In this document: piece by piece, positions 19,219-29,617 of the stretch
Position numbering within the stretch: the first letter of the stretch is position 1
Layout of the letters: each line of letters opens with the position of its first letter
Origin: Rhizomonospora bruguierae
GTDB taxonomy: Bacteria; Actinomycetota; Actinomycetes; Mycobacteriales; Micromonosporaceae
DNA length: 64,000 bases
Direction of reading: 5' to 3'
Assembly: GCF_018397995.1 (NCBI RefSeq)
Contig: NZ_BBQH01000016.1
Location: 1 to 64,000, forward strand
The notes under the pieces: model-generated
The model's input: the letters and a program-made list of their open reading frames with translations, nothing else
Databases searched by the model: none
Told to the model about the DNA's origin: nothing
Translations under genes and position numbers: made by a program

Positions 19219-20396
19219 TCCAGCCCGACGCGCCGACCCACGAGCGGGTCAGGCAGGCCCTGCGCGCGCAGCGCATCGAGACCCCCTCCTGGGCGTACGC
19301 GAACTCCGGCACCCGGTTCAAGGTGTTCCCGCAGGAGGGCGTGCCGCGCGACCCGTACGAGAAGATCGCCGACGCCGCGATGGTGCACCGCCTTACCGGG
19401 GTGGCGCCGATGGTGGCCCTGCACATCCCGTGGGACCGGGTCGACGACTACGCCGCGCTGGCGAAGCACGCGACGAACCTGGGGGTGCGGCTCGGCGCGA
19501 TCAACTCGAACGTGTTCCAGGACCAGGACTACATGCTCGGCAGCGTCACCAACCCGGACCCGCGGGTGCGGCGCAAGGCGACCGACCATCTCCTGGAGTG
19601 CGTCGAGATCATGGACGCCACCGGTTCGCGTGACCTGAAGCTGTGGTTCTCCGACGGCACGAATTACCCGGGCCAGGACGACATCCGTACCCGGCAGGAC
19701 CGGCTCGCCGCCGCGCTGCGCGAGGTGTACGACCGGCTCGGTGACGGCCAGCGGCTGCTGTTGGAGTACAAACTGTTCGAGCCGGCGTTCTACACCACCG
19801 ATGTGCCGGACTGGGGTACCGCCTACGTGCACTGCCGGGAACTCGGGCCGAAGGCGCAGGTGGTCATCGACACCGGGCACCACGCGCCCGGTACCAACAT
19901 CGAGTTCATCGTGGCGTTTCTGCTGCGCGCCGGGAAGCTCGGCGGCTTCGACTTCAACTCCCGGTTCTACGCCGACGATGACCTCATGGTCGGGGCGGCG
20001 GACCCGTTCCAGCTGTTCCGCATCATGTATGAGATCGTCCGCGGGGACGCGCTGCGCCCGGAGGCCGGGATCGCGTTCATGCTCGATCAGTGCCACAACA
20101 TCGAGCCGAAGATTCCCGCGATCGTCCGCTCGGTGCTCAACGTGCAGGAGGCCACCGCCAAGGCGCTGCTCGTGGACGCCGACGCGCTGGCCGCCGCGCA
20201 GCGGGCCGGGGACGTGCTCGGCGCGAACGCCGTGCTGATGGACGCCTACGCCACGGATGTCCGCCCGCTGCTGCGCGAGGTGCGCGAGGAGGCGGGGCTG
20301 GACCCGGACCCGTTGGCCGCGTACGCCCGCTCCGGCTACTTCGACAAGATTCGCGCCGAACGCGTCGGCGGCCACCAGGCCGGCTGGGGCGCCTGA
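19215..20396 (+). CDS. rhaI: L-rhamnose isomerase (xylose-isomerase-like)
   Basis: Converts L-rhamnose to L-rhamnulose. 393 residues of the TIM-barrel, metal-dependent RhaI type rather than the E. coli RhaA type. Visible conserved stretches include NSNVFQDQDY (about 98), LLEYKLFEPAF (about 183), DTGHHAPGTNIEF (about 219) and FDFNSRFYADDD (about 247), which hold the acidic and His metal ligands. The start is coupled to the mutarotase stop. The longer in-frame ORF upstream is not coding. Confidence 0.92.
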   Translation: MIQPDAPTHERVRQALRAQRIETPSWAYANSGTRFKVFPQEGVPRDPYEKIADAAMVHRLTGVAPMVALHIPWDRVDDYAALAKHATNLGVRLGAINSNVFQDQDYMLGSVTNPDPRVRRKATDHLLECVEIMDATGSRDLKLWFSDGTNYPGQDDIRTRQDRLAAALREVYDRLGDGQRLLLEYKLFEPAFYTTDVPDWGTAYVHCRELGPKAQVVIDTGHHAPGTNIEFIVAFLLRAGKLGGFDFNSRFYADDDLMVGAADPFQLFRIMYEIVRGDALRPEAGIAFMLDQCHNIEPKIPAIVRSVLNVQEATAKALLVDADALAAAQRAGDVLGANAVLMDAYATDVRPLLREVREEAGLDPDPLAAYARSGYFDKIRAERVGGHQAGWGA

Positions 20397-20430
20397 CCAC
20401 CACCGAGAACGCACAGAGGACGTGAGGACG

Positions 20431-22464
20431 ATGCATTCCGAGGTTCAGGCGCTCATCGCCCGCAGCAACCGGCTCGGCGCCGACCCGGCCACGACCAACT
20501 ACGCCGGCGGCAACACCTCCGCCAAGGGCGAGGCCACCGACCCGGTGACCGGCGGCCCCGTCGAGCTGCTGTGGGTCAAGGGCTCCGGCGGCGACCTCGG
20601 CACGCTCACCGAGGCCGGCCTCGCGGTGCTCCGCCTGGACCGGCTGCGCGCCCTCGTCGACGTCTACCCCGGCGTCGATCGGGAGGACGAGATGGTCGCG
20701 GCGTTCGACTACTGCCTGCACGGACGGGGTGGCGCGGCGCCGTCGATCGACACCGCCATGCACGGGCTGGTCGACGCCGCGCACGTGGACCACCTCCACC
20801 CCGACGCCGGTATCGCGATCGCCACCGCCGCCGACGGTCCCGAGCTAACCAAGGAGATCTTTGGCGACCGGGTGCTCTGGGTGCCGTGGCGGCGACCCGG
20901 CTTCCAGCTCGGCCTCGACATCGCCGCCGTGGCGAGGGCCAACCCGCAGGCGATCGGCGTCATTCTCGGCGGGCACGGCATCACCGCCTGGGGCGCCACC
21001 AGCGAGGAGTGCGAGCGCCACTCGCTGGAGATCATCCACACCGCGCAGGCGTACCTCGACGAGCACGGCCGGTCCGAGCCGTTCGGCCCGATGATCCCCG
21101 GCTACGAGCCGCTGCCCCCGGATCGGCGGCGCGCCAGAGCGGCGGCGTTGGCCCCGATCATCCGTGGCCTGGCATCGACCGACCGCCCCCAGGTGGGGCA
21201 CTACACCGACAGCGACGCGGTGCTCGACTTCGTCGCCCGCCAGCGGCACCCCGCACTCGCGGCGCTCGGCACCTCCTGCCCGGACCACTTCCTGCGTACC
21301 AAGGTCCGCCCGCTGGTGCTCGACCTGCCACCGGCCGCCCCGCTGGCCGACGCGGTGGCCCGGCTCCGGGAACTGCACGCCGCTTACCGCGACGACTACC
21401 GCGCCCACTACGCGCGGCACGCCACCCCGGACAGCCCGCCGATGCGCGGCGCCGACCCGGCCATCGTCCTCGTGCCGGGCGTGGGCATGTTCAGCTTCGG
21501 GGCCAACAAACAGACCGCCCGGGTCGCCGGAGAGTTCTACGTCAACGCCATCAATGTCATGCGGGGCGCCGAGTCCGTGTCGCAGTACGCCCCGATCGAC
21601 GAGGCGGAGAAGTTCCGCATCGAATACTGGGCACTCGAAGAGGCCAAGCTAGCCCGGATGCCCAAGCCCAAGCCCCTCGCCACCCGGATCGCCCTGGTCA
21701 CCGGCGCCGGCTCCGGCATCGGCCGGGCCATCGCCAACCGCCTCGCGGCCGAGGGCGCCTGCGTCGTCGTCACCGACCGGGACACCGCCGCCGCCGAAAC
21801 AGTCGCCGGCGAACTGGGCGGCCCGGACGTCGCGGTGGCCGTACCGCTGGACGTCACCGACACCGAGGCGGTGGCCGCCGCGGTCCGCGCGGCCGTGCTC
21901 GCCTACGGCGGGCTGGACCTCGTGGTCAACAACGCCGGGCTGTCGCTGTCGAAGTCCCTGCTGCAGACCACCGAGGCGGACTGGGACATCCAGCACAACG
22001 TCATGGCCAAAGGCTCCTTCCTGGTCTCCCGCGAGGCCGCCCGCGTCCTCATCGACCAGGGAATGGGCGGCGACATCGTCTACATCTCCAGCAAAAACTC
22101 CCTCTTCGCCGGCCCCAACAACGTCGCCTACGGCGCCGCGAAGGCCGACCAGGCCCACCAGGTTCGCCTGCTCGCCGCCGAGCTCGGCGGCCACGGAATC
22201 CGGGTCAACGGCATCAACCCCGACGGCGTGGTACGCGGCTCCGGCATCTTCGCCGGTGGCTGGGGCGCCCAACGCGCCGCCGTCTACGGCGTGCCGGAGG
22301 AGAAGCTCGGTGAGTTCTACGCCCAGCGCACCCTGCTCAAACGGGAGGTGCTGCCCGAACACGTGGCCAACGCGGTCTTCGTGCTCACCGCCGGCGACCT
22401 GTCACACACGACCGGGCTGCACCTCCCCGTCGACGCCGGCGTCGCCGCGGCCTTCCTGCGCTGA
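20431..22464 (+). CDS. rhaEW: Rhamnulose-1-P aldolase / lactaldehyde dehydrogenase
   Basis: Bifunctional enzyme of 677 residues. The N-terminal class II aldolase-like domain (about 1-420) has [16 protein letters not shown] and [12 protein letters not shown] with metal-binding His residues, and would cleave L-rhamnulose 1-phosphate into dihydroxyacetone phosphate and L-lactaldehyde. The C-terminal short-chain dehydrogenase domain (about 425-677) has [12 protein letters not shown], the catalytic Ser in YISSKNS and YGAAK, and would oxidise lactaldehyde. The fused form is known in Bacillus (YuxG), Chloroflexi and actinobacteria. It lies in the middle of the rhamnose operon. The ATG at 20431 is preceded by a GAGGACGTGAGGACG stretch. 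Confidence 0.93.
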   Translation: MHSEVQALIARSNRLGADPATTNYAGGNTSAKGEATDPVTGGPVELLWVKGSGGDLGTLTEAGLAVLRLDRLRALVDVYPGVDREDEMVAAFDYCLHGRGGAAPSIDTAMHGLVDAAHVDHLHPDAGIAIATAADGPELTKEIFGDRVLWVPWRRPGFQLGLDIAAVARANPQAIGVILGGHGITAWGATSEECERHSLEIIHTAQAYLDEHGRSEPFGPMIPGYEPLPPDRRRARAAALAPIIRGLASTDRPQVGHYTDSDAVLDFVARQRHPALAALGTSCPDHFLRTKVRPLVLDLPPAAPLADAVARLRELHAAYRDDYRAHYARHATPDSPPMRGADPAIVLVPGVGMFSFGANKQTARVAGEFYVNAINVMRGAESVSQYAPIDEAEKFRIEYWALEEAKLARMPKPKPLATRIALVTGAGSGIGRAIANRLAAEGACVVVTDRDTAAAETVAGELGGPDVAVAVPLDVTDTEAVAAAVRAAVLAYGGLDLVVNNAGLSLSKSLLQTTEADWDIQHNVMAKGSFLVSREAARVLIDQGMGGDIVYISSKNSLFAGPNNVAYGAAKADQAHQVRLLAAELGGHGIRVNGINPDGVVRGSGIFAGGWGAQRAAVYGVPEEKLGEFYAQRTLLKREVLPEHVANAVFVLTAGDLSHTTGLHLPVDAGVAAAFLR

Positions 22465-22480
22465 TCCGGACGGGCGCGAG

Positions 22481-22699
22481 ATGAGGACGACGGTGATCGT
22501 GGAGAAACCGGTGCTCGACGAGGAGGACTTGCGGCTGCTGCGGCTGCTGGCGGCGGGTCTACCGCTCGAGACGGTGGCCCGGCGGCTCGGGCTCTCCGAG
22601 CGAACCGTGCGCCGGCGGGTACGGGCCGTCTGCGACCGGCTCGGTGTGAGCGCGTCGATCCAGGCCGTGGTATGGGCGGTCCGACGGGGGATGCTATGA
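22481..22699 (+). CDS. Stand-alone LuxR-type HTH protein
   Basis: 72 residues consisting of little more than a LuxR-family DNA-binding domain: LLAAGLPLETVARRLGLSER then RTVRRRVRAVCDRLGVSA, ending QAVVWAVRRGML. There is no receiver or sensor domain. It lies between the aldolase and the kinase and overlaps the kinase start (ATGA), so it is translated within the rhamnose operon. It may regulate this operon or bind a partner; the target is unknown. No obvious AGGAGG site is present (GGGCGCGAG precedes ATG). Confidence 0.8.
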   Translation: MRTTVIVEKPVLDEEDLRLLRLLAAGLPLETVARRLGLSERTVRRRVRAVCDRLGVSASIQAVVWAVRRGML

Positions 22700-24123
22700 G
22701 CGCCACCCTTGCCGCCGTCGATCTGGGCGCATCCGGCGGCCGGGTCATGGTCGGTCGCGTCGGCGCCGGAAGGTTGGACCTGACGGAGGCGCACCGATTC
22801 CCCAACGAGCCGGTACGTGCCGACGGCACCCTGCACTGGGACATCCTCGGCCTGTGGCGGGGCGTCCTCGACGGCCTGCGCGCCGCAGGCCCCGTGACCA
22901 GCATCGGCATCGACTCCTGGGCCGTCGACTACGGGCTGCTCGACTCCTCCGGGGCGCTGCTCGGCAACCCGGTGCACTACCGTGACGCCCGCACGGACGG
23001 AATCCCCGAGCGGGTGACCAGGCACCTCGGCGCGGAGCGGCTCTACGCCACCACCGGGCTGCAGCAACTGCCATTCAACACCCTCTACCAGCTCATCGCG
23101 GCCGCCGGTACGCCGCAGCTGGACATCGCCGACCGGCTGCTGCTGATCCCGGACCTCATCGCGTACTGGCTCACCGGGGAGATCGGCGCGGAGATCACCA
23201 ACGCCTCGACGACGCAGCTGTACGACGTACGCCGCCGGGGCTGGGCGGTCGACCTCATGGCCGACGCGGGGATCCGTACCGACCTGTTCCCGCCGCTACG
23301 CGAGCCGGGCACCCGGATCGGGCCGGTCCTGGCGGACCTCGGGCTGCCCGGCGAGCCGGGCGTCGTGGCGGTAGGCTCGCACGACACCGCGTCCGCGGTG
23401 ATGGGCGTGCCGGCGGCGGGGGAACACTTCGCCTACATCTCCTGCGGCACCTGGTCCTTGGTGGGCGTCGAACTCGACGCCCCGGTGTTGACCGAAGCGA
23501 GCCGGCGCGCCAACTTCACCAACGAATCCGGTGTGGACGGAACGATCCGCTACCTGCGCAACATCATGGGCCTGTGGCTGCTGCAGGAATCCCTGCGTAC
23601 CTGGGGCACCAGCGACCTGCCCGGTCTGGTGCGCCACGCGACCCAGGAGCCAGCACTCCGGTCCGTCATGGACCCGGACAACCCAGCGTTCCTGCCACCC
23701 GGGGACATGCCGGCGCGCATCGCCGATGCGTGCCGGCGCGCCGGTGAGCCGGTGCCCACAACCCCCGCCGCCATCGTCCGGTGCATCGCGGACAGCCTGG
23801 CCCTGGCCCACCGCCGCGCCGTGCGCCAGGCGCAACAGCTCTCCGGCCGCCACGTCGACGCCGTGCACATCGTCGGCGGCGGCGCCCGCAACGAACTACT
23901 GTGCCAGCTCACCGCCGACGCCTGCGCGCTCCCCGTCCTCGCCGGACCGGTCGAGGCCACCGCGCTCGGCAACATCCTGGTGCAGGCCCGTGCCGCCGGT
24001 GCCATCGACGGTGACCTCGCAGCCATGCGAACCGTGCTGCGCCAGACCCAACACATCGTGCGGTACGAGCCGCGCGGCGACGAGGTGGCCTGGCGCGCGG
24101 CCGAGGACAGGATTGGTGGTTGA
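22696..24123 (+). CDS. rhaB: L-rhamnulokinase
   Basis: FGGY-family sugar kinase of 475 residues that phosphorylates L-rhamnulose. The ATP-site loop AAVDLGASGGRVMVG is at the N-terminus, IDSWAVDYGLLD follows (about 78), SHDTASAV (about 233) and the C-terminal ATP motif HIVGGGARNELL (about 395) are present. The start overlaps the HTH gene stop. It is the last gene of the operon; no clear terminator was found in the following 160 bp, which hold no gene. Confidence 0.93.
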   Translation: MSATLAAVDLGASGGRVMVGRVGAGRLDLTEAHRFPNEPVRADGTLHWDILGLWRGVLDGLRAAGPVTSIGIDSWAVDYGLLDSSGALLGNPVHYRDARTDGIPERVTRHLGAERLYATTGLQQLPFNTLYQLIAAAGTPQLDIADRLLLIPDLIAYWLTGEIGAEITNASTTQLYDVRRRGWAVDLMADAGIRTDLFPPLREPGTRIGPVLADLGLPGEPGVVAVGSHDTASAVMGVPAAGEHFAYISCGTWSLVGVELDAPVLTEASRRANFTNESGVDGTIRYLRNIMGLWLLQESLRTWGTSDLPGLVRHATQEPALRSVMDPDNPAFLPPGDMPARIADACRRAGEPVPTTPAAIVRCIADSLALAHRRAVRQAQQLSGRHVDAVHIVGGGARNELLCQLTADACALPVLAGPVEATALGNILVQARAAGAIDGDLAAMRTVLRQTQHIVRYEPRGDEVAWRAAEDRIGG

Positions 24124-24285
24124 GGGTCCCGCCGGTCGCAGTGCCAGCGCCGCTTACGCCACCGCAGCCGACCAGGGCGCCCACCTACCGGCAAGTCCCG
24201 TATGACCGTCCGATCCAGACACTCAGATGATCACTGAAGAGCCGCGAACCCGCACACCCGGGTCGCGCCACCCCACCAACCCCAC

Positions 24286-24795
24286 TCAAGTTCGAAGAGC
24301 CCGATGGCCCGGGTCGCCGGTACGCGCGGACCCGGCCTCCCTCGCTATGCGGTGACCGGGTCGGAGGAACATTCCGAGTGCGAGCGCGGCGAGCAGGGCG
24401 ACGATGCCGCCAACGAGCATCGCGATGTGGAGGCCACCCGTGAGTTCGTTGGTAGAGCCGCGCTCTGCGAGTTGCGCGTGGCCGAGTGCGCCGAGAACGG
24501 CGATGCCGAGCGCGGTGTCGGACTGGCGTGCCGCGCTGACAGTGGCGGCGGCAATGCCGGCCCGTTGGGGCGGCACGATGTGCAGCACGGCGGCGGTGGC
24601 AGGGGTAATGGCGAGGCCTTGGCCGATTCCGTTGACGAGGAACAGGATCGCTGTCACCCCGTACGGGGTATCGGGCCGGAGGACGAGCATCCCGAGCAGG
24701 GATGCGCCGACGAGCGTGTATCCGATGGTCATGGGGAGGCTGGCGCCGTGCTTGCCGGTCAGCTTTCCGGCGACACCTGCTACCGCGAAGACCAC
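24286..24795 (-). pseudogene. MFS drug-efflux transporter, C-terminal half only
   Basis: About 165 residues match the C-terminal half of a DHA2-type (EmrB/QacA) exporter: KLTGKHG, then NGIGQGLAITPATAAVLHIV, then RQSDTALGIAVLGALGH and the terminal helix. The N-terminal half is missing, because at about 24780 the sequence changes to an ISAs1 transposase remnant read on the other strand. It is not expected to function. Confidence 0.8.
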
Positions 24796-24957
24796 TCCCG
24801 AGTCCGCACCCGCTCCGGACCTCGCGTCCTGGCCTCGCTACGCAACCTGGCCATCAACGCGCTACGCCTGGCCGGACGCTCCGACATCACCGAAGCCACC
24901 CGATGGGCCAGCCGGAACATGACCAGGCCCTTCACCATCCTCGGATTCACATCGTGA
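24778..24957 (+). pseudogene. ISAs1-family transposase, C-terminal remnant
   Basis: The plus strand encodes the typical ISAs1 tail: EDHSRVRTRSGPRVLASLRN, then LAINALRLAGRSDITEATRW, ending TRPFTILGFTS. It interrupts the MFS gene. The matching N-terminal part of an ISAs1 protein is found separately at 28216-28346. The region 24958-25373 holds no gene that I can see. Confidence 0.75.
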
Positions 24958-25373
24958 TCTTGAAACGCCCGTGGACACACGATCAGCACGGCCCAGACGC
25001 CCCACTCATCTCCTTGAATGCCCTCGCTGGACATCGCTCCCGCCGCGAAGGTTGACCAGGGCGAACCAGTACACCCCGGCCACGACGGACACCGGTTCCA
25101 GGTGCCGTTCCGGTCGCAGTAAAGTGCTGCCGCTGGAGATTGGGGTTCAAGCAATCAAGCCTTCGCCATACCGCGCGGGTCCCCCGACACGCTGTCCCAG
25201 GCGCCTGGACCCAGCCGCCGGTTTCCTGGCATGCTCTTGTCCCCTTCACCTTTCGGCTCCAGGTAAGCCATCAGACCCAGCAGACCTCCCTTCGAGTCTG
25301 TCCCGCCTGCGGCGGGGATGTGTCAGAGCGCCTCGTGGCGCACTGGTTGCCCTTGACCGGGATCAACAGGTGA

Positions 25374-25873
25374 GCGCCTTGGCTGGCGGTCTCGCGCGAC
25401 GGTGATCTGTTCGGCCGTGGGGCCACGTGTGGGATGCGTAGCCAGCGGCGGTGCTGGCCGTGCACGAGGCGGGCGGCGGTGTGCAGGATCCGGCAGCGCA
25501 GCCGTTCGGTTCGGCCTTGGCCAGTGCTGTCGAGGCCGATGAGCTGCAGCCAGGCGATCAGGTTGATGGCGATCGCCGCAGCAGTGCACCAGGCGGCGTG
25601 GCGAACTCGCGGGAGGGTAGCCGGCGAAGGCCGGTGTCCTTGGCGCAGCGGATCCGGTCCTCGACACGAGCGTGGGTCCGGTGAGGGGCCTCCAACCACT
25701 GCAGGGCCCTTGTCGGGGTGTTGGTGATGAAGGCGGTGTAGCGCCAGCCGTCGCGGTGCTCGAACAGTGTCAGTTGGGCGCCGGGATGGGGGCGTTCCCG
25801 CCGACGATGACCCGCAGCTCATGACGCGCCAGATCGACTGGCCGGCGAGGACGTCAATCGGGCAAGCGGACAT
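25374..25873 (-). pseudogene. IS1380-family transposase, frameshifted remnant
   Basis: Minus-strand frames together give the C-terminal half of an IS1380 protein: TNTPTRALQWLEAPHRTHAR, RIRCAKDTGLRRLP, then AAAIAINLIAWLQLIGLD and RCRILHTAARLVHGQHRRWL. At least two frame changes break it. From 25874 to 26200 nothing coding is visible. Confidence 0.75.
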
Positions 25874-26294
25874 AGTTCGATTCGATTAGGGCGCCTGAAA
25901 TTTGGACACGGGTGTAGTGACTTTTGGCGTCCATGTATCAACAATGATGATCATCCAGTTCGTTGGTCGCAGCGGAGGTGCCCACCGTGACCGCGCTACC
26001 CACCCCCAACCGCTGGCGCGGAAGCCCGGCTCGGCCCGGCGTCTGCAGGAGGCCGTGAGGTGCCACCACCTCCTACGGCCCTTTCTTGGAGGCGTCGGTG
26101 GCCCGTATCGATTGGTGGCGATGAGCTTGGCTAAGCCGCGGATATGACCAGACCCGGGTGAAAGTCAGTACCCTTGAGCGTGTTCTAACGTAGCTCCTGC
26201 CTTCAAGATTACCGACACGCCCGGTGCGAATGCCGCGCGGCTCGCCAATCGTTTAGTTGCCTTCAGTTCAAGCCTGCCTAAAAGTAGGGATTGT

Positions 26295-26312
26295 ATAGAT
26301 TGTGCTATCTAT
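26295..26312. promoter_or_regulatory. Inverted repeat in AT-rich leader
   Basis: ATAGAT-N6-ATCTAT lies in the unusually AT-rich stretch 26240-26350 upstream of the flavin oxidoreductase. It is of the size bound by dimeric repressors, but no regulator is adjacent, so the role is speculative. The rest of 26150-26530 holds no gene. Confidence 0.3.
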
Positions 26313-26534
26313 CAAATTCCTGCACCGCGCCAAATTCGTTGCATACATTGCGAACCCGGATTTCTCGGCAAGGCATGGTGATCGCCGGCGTGGTCGTACG
26401 GTTGTTCTGCTTGGGGGATGACCCGCCTATTCGGCGAGCCGGAACTGCTGACTCTCAAGTGTGGGAGCTCCTTTGCAGCGCTTGTGGCTGACTCGGACGT
26501 GCCGAATTCTTCAACTCACAGGAGGGTCATCTCT

Positions 26535-27995
26535 ATGAATGCTCGCGAAGATGTAGTCAGCTATCGAGAATTCGTGAACAGATTGAGGTTGCGAGGAATT
26601 CAGGTCGAGGAGACAAATGGCATCGATTTCCCGGCGAACGCCGCGATGCACGACCGCGCGGCCGTCGTACCGGCCGTCGTCGTCTCTCCGCGCAGCGAAT
26701 GGGGCGTCGTGCAGACGCTGCAACTGATGGCTGAGTTGAAACTGAACGGGAAGGTCCCGCTGTCAGTCAAGAGCGGCGGCCATGGCTACTTTAACGGCGC
26801 GACCTGCACGGGCATCATGATCAACCTAGCGAACATGACCCAGCGTCGCATTGCCGACGATACCTTGTTCCTGGAGCCGGGCTGCGTGCTCGGGCAGACC
26901 ATCAACATCCTGGCCAAGAACCACAAGGCAGTGCCGCATGGCGACTGCTTCGGAGTCGGCGCGGGCGGGCACTTCCTCACCGCCGGGTGGGACCTTATCC
27001 TCGCGCGCAAATACGGACTGGGGTGCCAATCCGTCGCGGGCGGTCGAGTCGTGCTCTGGGACGGCAGCGTCGTCGACGTAGATGAAGAAAGCCACCCAGA
27101 CCTGCTGCTGGCGATGCGTGGCGGTGCCACCGCCGGCGTGGGAGTCGTCACCGAAATACGCTTACGTCTGATAGACGAGCCGGCGCTGGCGACTTGGCGG
27201 TTCACGCGGATCACCCGAGAACAACTGGCCACCTGCGTGGGCCATGGCTTCTTCGGACGGTCGGCCAAGCTGCCCCAGGAGGTGTCAGTCTCGGTCCGCA
27301 TCCACTTCGAGCCGGATCAGCTGGCGCCAGTGTGCTCATTCAACGTTGTAAGCCTACTGTCCGCCGAGGCCACCGTGCAACTGCTGCGGGAAAACCTGGG
27401 AGACGAGGTTACGGACATCGTGGCCGATCTTTCGGCATGGTCGGAAAAGACTCTGCTCGATCTGCGCATGTTGCCGGCTTCGGACTTTCTGGCAGCCCAC
27501 CCAGAGATGCTGGGAGAGGTGAACGCGCAGGCGCTACACGCCAATCCCTTACTGTACTGGAAGCAGACCTCGTCCGCGCGCGAGATGGCCAGCTCCTACT
27601 TCACGTCCATCTCGAATTGGGTCGTTCCGGACTGCGAGCCCATGCTCCTCGAACTATACGCCGCCTTCGAATCGGCGCAGGCGCATCCGTTGCGCGAGCG
27701 GATGTACACGCTCGTCATTTTAGGCGGCGGCCGGATGACGGACCTGCAAGAAAGCTGTTCCATGCCCTTGGGCGAGGCGCTGGCGCGGTTCGAGCTGCAC
27801 TGGGATGACCCCGAAACCGAGGAGGCATGGAGCCGCGACTTCACGGACAAGGTTCACTCGATCCTGCTGTCGAAGCAGGATCCGGGGCCCGGGCGCCCCT
27901 ACCGGGGAGACATCTGGCTGCCCGAGCAGGCGCACGACCCGCGTCTGGAGGCCATCCGCAAGACATACGATACCGGAACAATATCGCGCGCCTGA
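26535..27995 (+). CDS. FAD-linked oxidoreductase, BBE-like
   Basis: 486-residue flavoenzyme of the PCMH/berberine-bridge type. Start ATG 26535 with GGAGGG 8 nt upstream. The FAD domain has VKSGGHGYFNG, whose His is the usual covalent flavin anchor, and GDCFGVGAGGH, whose Cys sits where the second (6-S-cysteinyl) bond forms, so bicovalent flavin attachment is likely. A substrate domain follows (about 210-420). The C-terminal BBE segment is short and lacks the usual N-Y-x-R-L run. GC content is well below that of the neighbours and IS remnants lie on both sides, so it looks imported. The substrate is unknown; sugars, alkaloids and polyketides are all used in this family. Confidence 0.85.
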   Translation: MNAREDVVSYREFVNRLRLRGIQVEETNGIDFPANAAMHDRAAVVPAVVVSPRSEWGVVQTLQLMAELKLNGKVPLSVKSGGHGYFNGATCTGIMINLANMTQRRIADDTLFLEPGCVLGQTINILAKNHKAVPHGDCFGVGAGGHFLTAGWDLILARKYGLGCQSVAGGRVVLWDGSVVDVDEESHPDLLLAMRGGATAGVGVVTEIRLRLIDEPALATWRFTRITREQLATCVGHGFFGRSAKLPQEVSVSVRIHFEPDQLAPVCSFNVVSLLSAEATVQLLRENLGDEVTDIVADLSAWSEKTLLDLRMLPASDFLAAHPEMLGEVNAQALHANPLLYWKQTSSAREMASSYFTSISNWVVPDCEPMLLELYAAFESAQAHPLRERMYTLVILGGGRMTDLQESCSMPLGEALARFELHWDDPETEEAWSRDFTDKVHSILLSKQDPGPGRPYRGDIWLPEQAHDPRLEAIRKTYDTGTISRA

Positions 27996-28215
27996 ACGGA
28001 TGCAGGCACCGAACCAATGCTCATGAGGTGCTGACGCTCCAAGGCTCCGGCAAAGGCGAGACGGGGTCCGGCTTGATGTGGTTGGTGTAGACGCGCCCCT
28101 TGCTGGTGGTAGCAGGGCGGGCTTGACGCGTTCAGATGATCATCGAGGTTCCTGCGCCTTTGTTGATCGCCCGAAGTGAGTCCTGCCCTCCCTGCCATCA
28201 TCGCTGATCTCGTCC

Positions 28216-28346
28216 TTGTCCGGCGCACCGGCGGTCACCGTGCCCGAAATCGCTGCTGGGCTGCCTGCGGCGCTGCCGGGTCTGCCGGATCCTCGCGCCC
28301 GTCGCGGTGTACGACACCGGCTGACGGTCGTGGTCACCGCAGCGGT
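28216..28346 (+). pseudogene. ISAs1-family transposase, N-terminal remnant
   Basis: The plus strand encodes AAGLPAALPGLPDPRARRGV then RHRLTVVVTAAVC, the typical beginning of ISAs1 transposases, and then runs into transporter sequence. A C-terminal ISAs1 piece lies 3.3 kb upstream; the two could be parts of one broken element. From 27996 to 28215 nothing else is visible. Confidence 0.65.
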
Positions 28347-28830
28347 CTGTGTCAGCGGTCGCCGTCTACCTACTGGTGGGCGTGGCGGCACTCTGGGGCG
28401 CTGGACCGGAACGGCTCGCCGCCGCGGCGGCGCCGCTGACCACCGCCGTCCAGGCGGCCGGCGCCGGTAACCTGGCCCCCGTGGTGCGCGTCGGCGCCGC
28501 GTTCGCCGCGCTCGGTGCCCTGTTGGCGCTGGTCGTCGACATCGGTCGCACCGGCCTGGCGATGGCCCGCAACCGCGGCCTGCCGGGCTGGCTGGCCGCC
28601 GTCCACCCCCGCTACCGCGTCCCGCATCACGCCGAGGTCGCGCTCGCGGTCCTGGTGGGCGTCGTCGTGGCCACCAGCGACCTGCGCGACGTCGTCGGCT
28701 TCTCCTCGTTCGGCGTGCTCATCTATTACGCCATATCTAACGCCGCGGCCTTCACTCAGCCCGCCACGCAGCGCCGCTGGCCGCGGGCTCTCAACGTGCT
28801 CGACGTCCTTGGCTGCCTTGATGCTGGCGT
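28347..28830 (+). pseudogene. APC-family amino-acid permease, internal fragment
   Basis: About 160 residues with hydrophobic helices (VAVYLLVGVAALW, AAFAALGALLALVVDIGRTG) and the family-like loop MARNRGLPGWLAAVHPRYRV, then HHAEVALAVLVGVVVA and FGVLIYYAISNAAAF. This is the second half of an APC permease. The N-terminal helices are replaced by ISAs1 sequence, and the end is lost after RRWPRALNVL. It is not functional. Confidence 0.75.
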
Positions 28831-29135
28831 CGCCACCAGGACCAACGTAAGTGGTGGCTGGTGGAGCGGCAGACGCGGGTGGCCAGGTTGAACAGCGTTT
28901 CATATCGAACATAGTCAATGGGATTAGATCGGAGTCATCGGGTGGCGGCTGGTTCGGACTGGTCGGTGTGGGAGGGGTTTCGGTGTTGATACGGGCGTGC
29001 GCCGTGGCGACGGCGCGGGCCGCGAGGGCGGCCATGACCGGCACGATGGCGCATGATCGGGGTATATAGGCGGGTCTGGGACTGGTTGAAGGCGAACCGG
29101 TCCTTGCCGACCTCGTGCTCTTCCTACCAGCGGGC
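28830..29135 (-). pseudogene. DDE transposase, C-terminal remnant
   Basis: Minus-strand frames give EEHEVGKDRFAFNQSQTRLY, VMAALAARAVATAHARI, PPPDDSDLIPLT, and after a frame change LFNLATRVC and WSWWRRQHQ. This resembles the tail of a common actinobacterial DDE transposase, but I cannot name the IS family with certainty. Several stops and frame changes are present. Confidence 0.5.
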
Positions 29136-29340
29136 CGAACTCGTCGAACGCGAACACCCGCCGCGGGAAGTTGCTGGTCACGCGCCCGATGCGGGCGAGT
29201 TTCGCATCCCAGTCTGGGGCAGTCGACTCTTTTCAGATCTTGGTCCGCTGGAACGTGATCCCGTGCTTGACCAGCAGTCGCCGCAGCCGTTCCCACCCGA
29301 TCTCGATCGGCGGGTGGCCTGCTCCAGCGAGTAAACATCC
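29135..29340 (-). pseudogene. IS630-like transposase fragment
   Basis: The minus strand encodes GWERLRRLLVKHGITFQRTK, a stop, then WDAKLARIGRVTSNFPRRVF and AFDEFGPL, matching the start of the IS630 DDE domain. It then switches to the other DDE remnant. From 29341 to 29617 I see no gene; a short plus-strand ORF there looks vaguely PIN-like but is not convincing. Confidence 0.6.
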
Positions 29341-29617
29341 CGCCCCAACTTGTCAAGATTCGGGCAAGTTCACCTGCTGATGTACCTATGCACATTGACT
29401 GTGTCATATTAGGCCGACCGGTAAGCCGTCTGTGCCAACGAGACACCGTGGTCACCGACGCCGTCGACTGCGGAGCCGACCCGATCATCACGGCGGACGT
29501 GGGCCAGCACGCTGCGGCATTCGCGCGGCGTGCCGAGGCCGTCGGCGATGTCCTGCCGACAAAGCACCTTCGCGGTGCCTGCGCGGTGACAGACCGCACG
29601 ACGATGGAGGGATAAGA

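Noticed and set aside
24124-24285. Terminator after rhaB
   Set aside because: Only imperfect inverted repeats around GCGAACCCG/CGGGTCGC; not strong enough to call.
29388-29615. Short plus-strand ORF resembling part of a PIN toxin (DPIITADVGQH)
   Set aside because: No acidic triad, no antitoxin, and it stops at the regulator's ribosome site; chance similarity is more likely.
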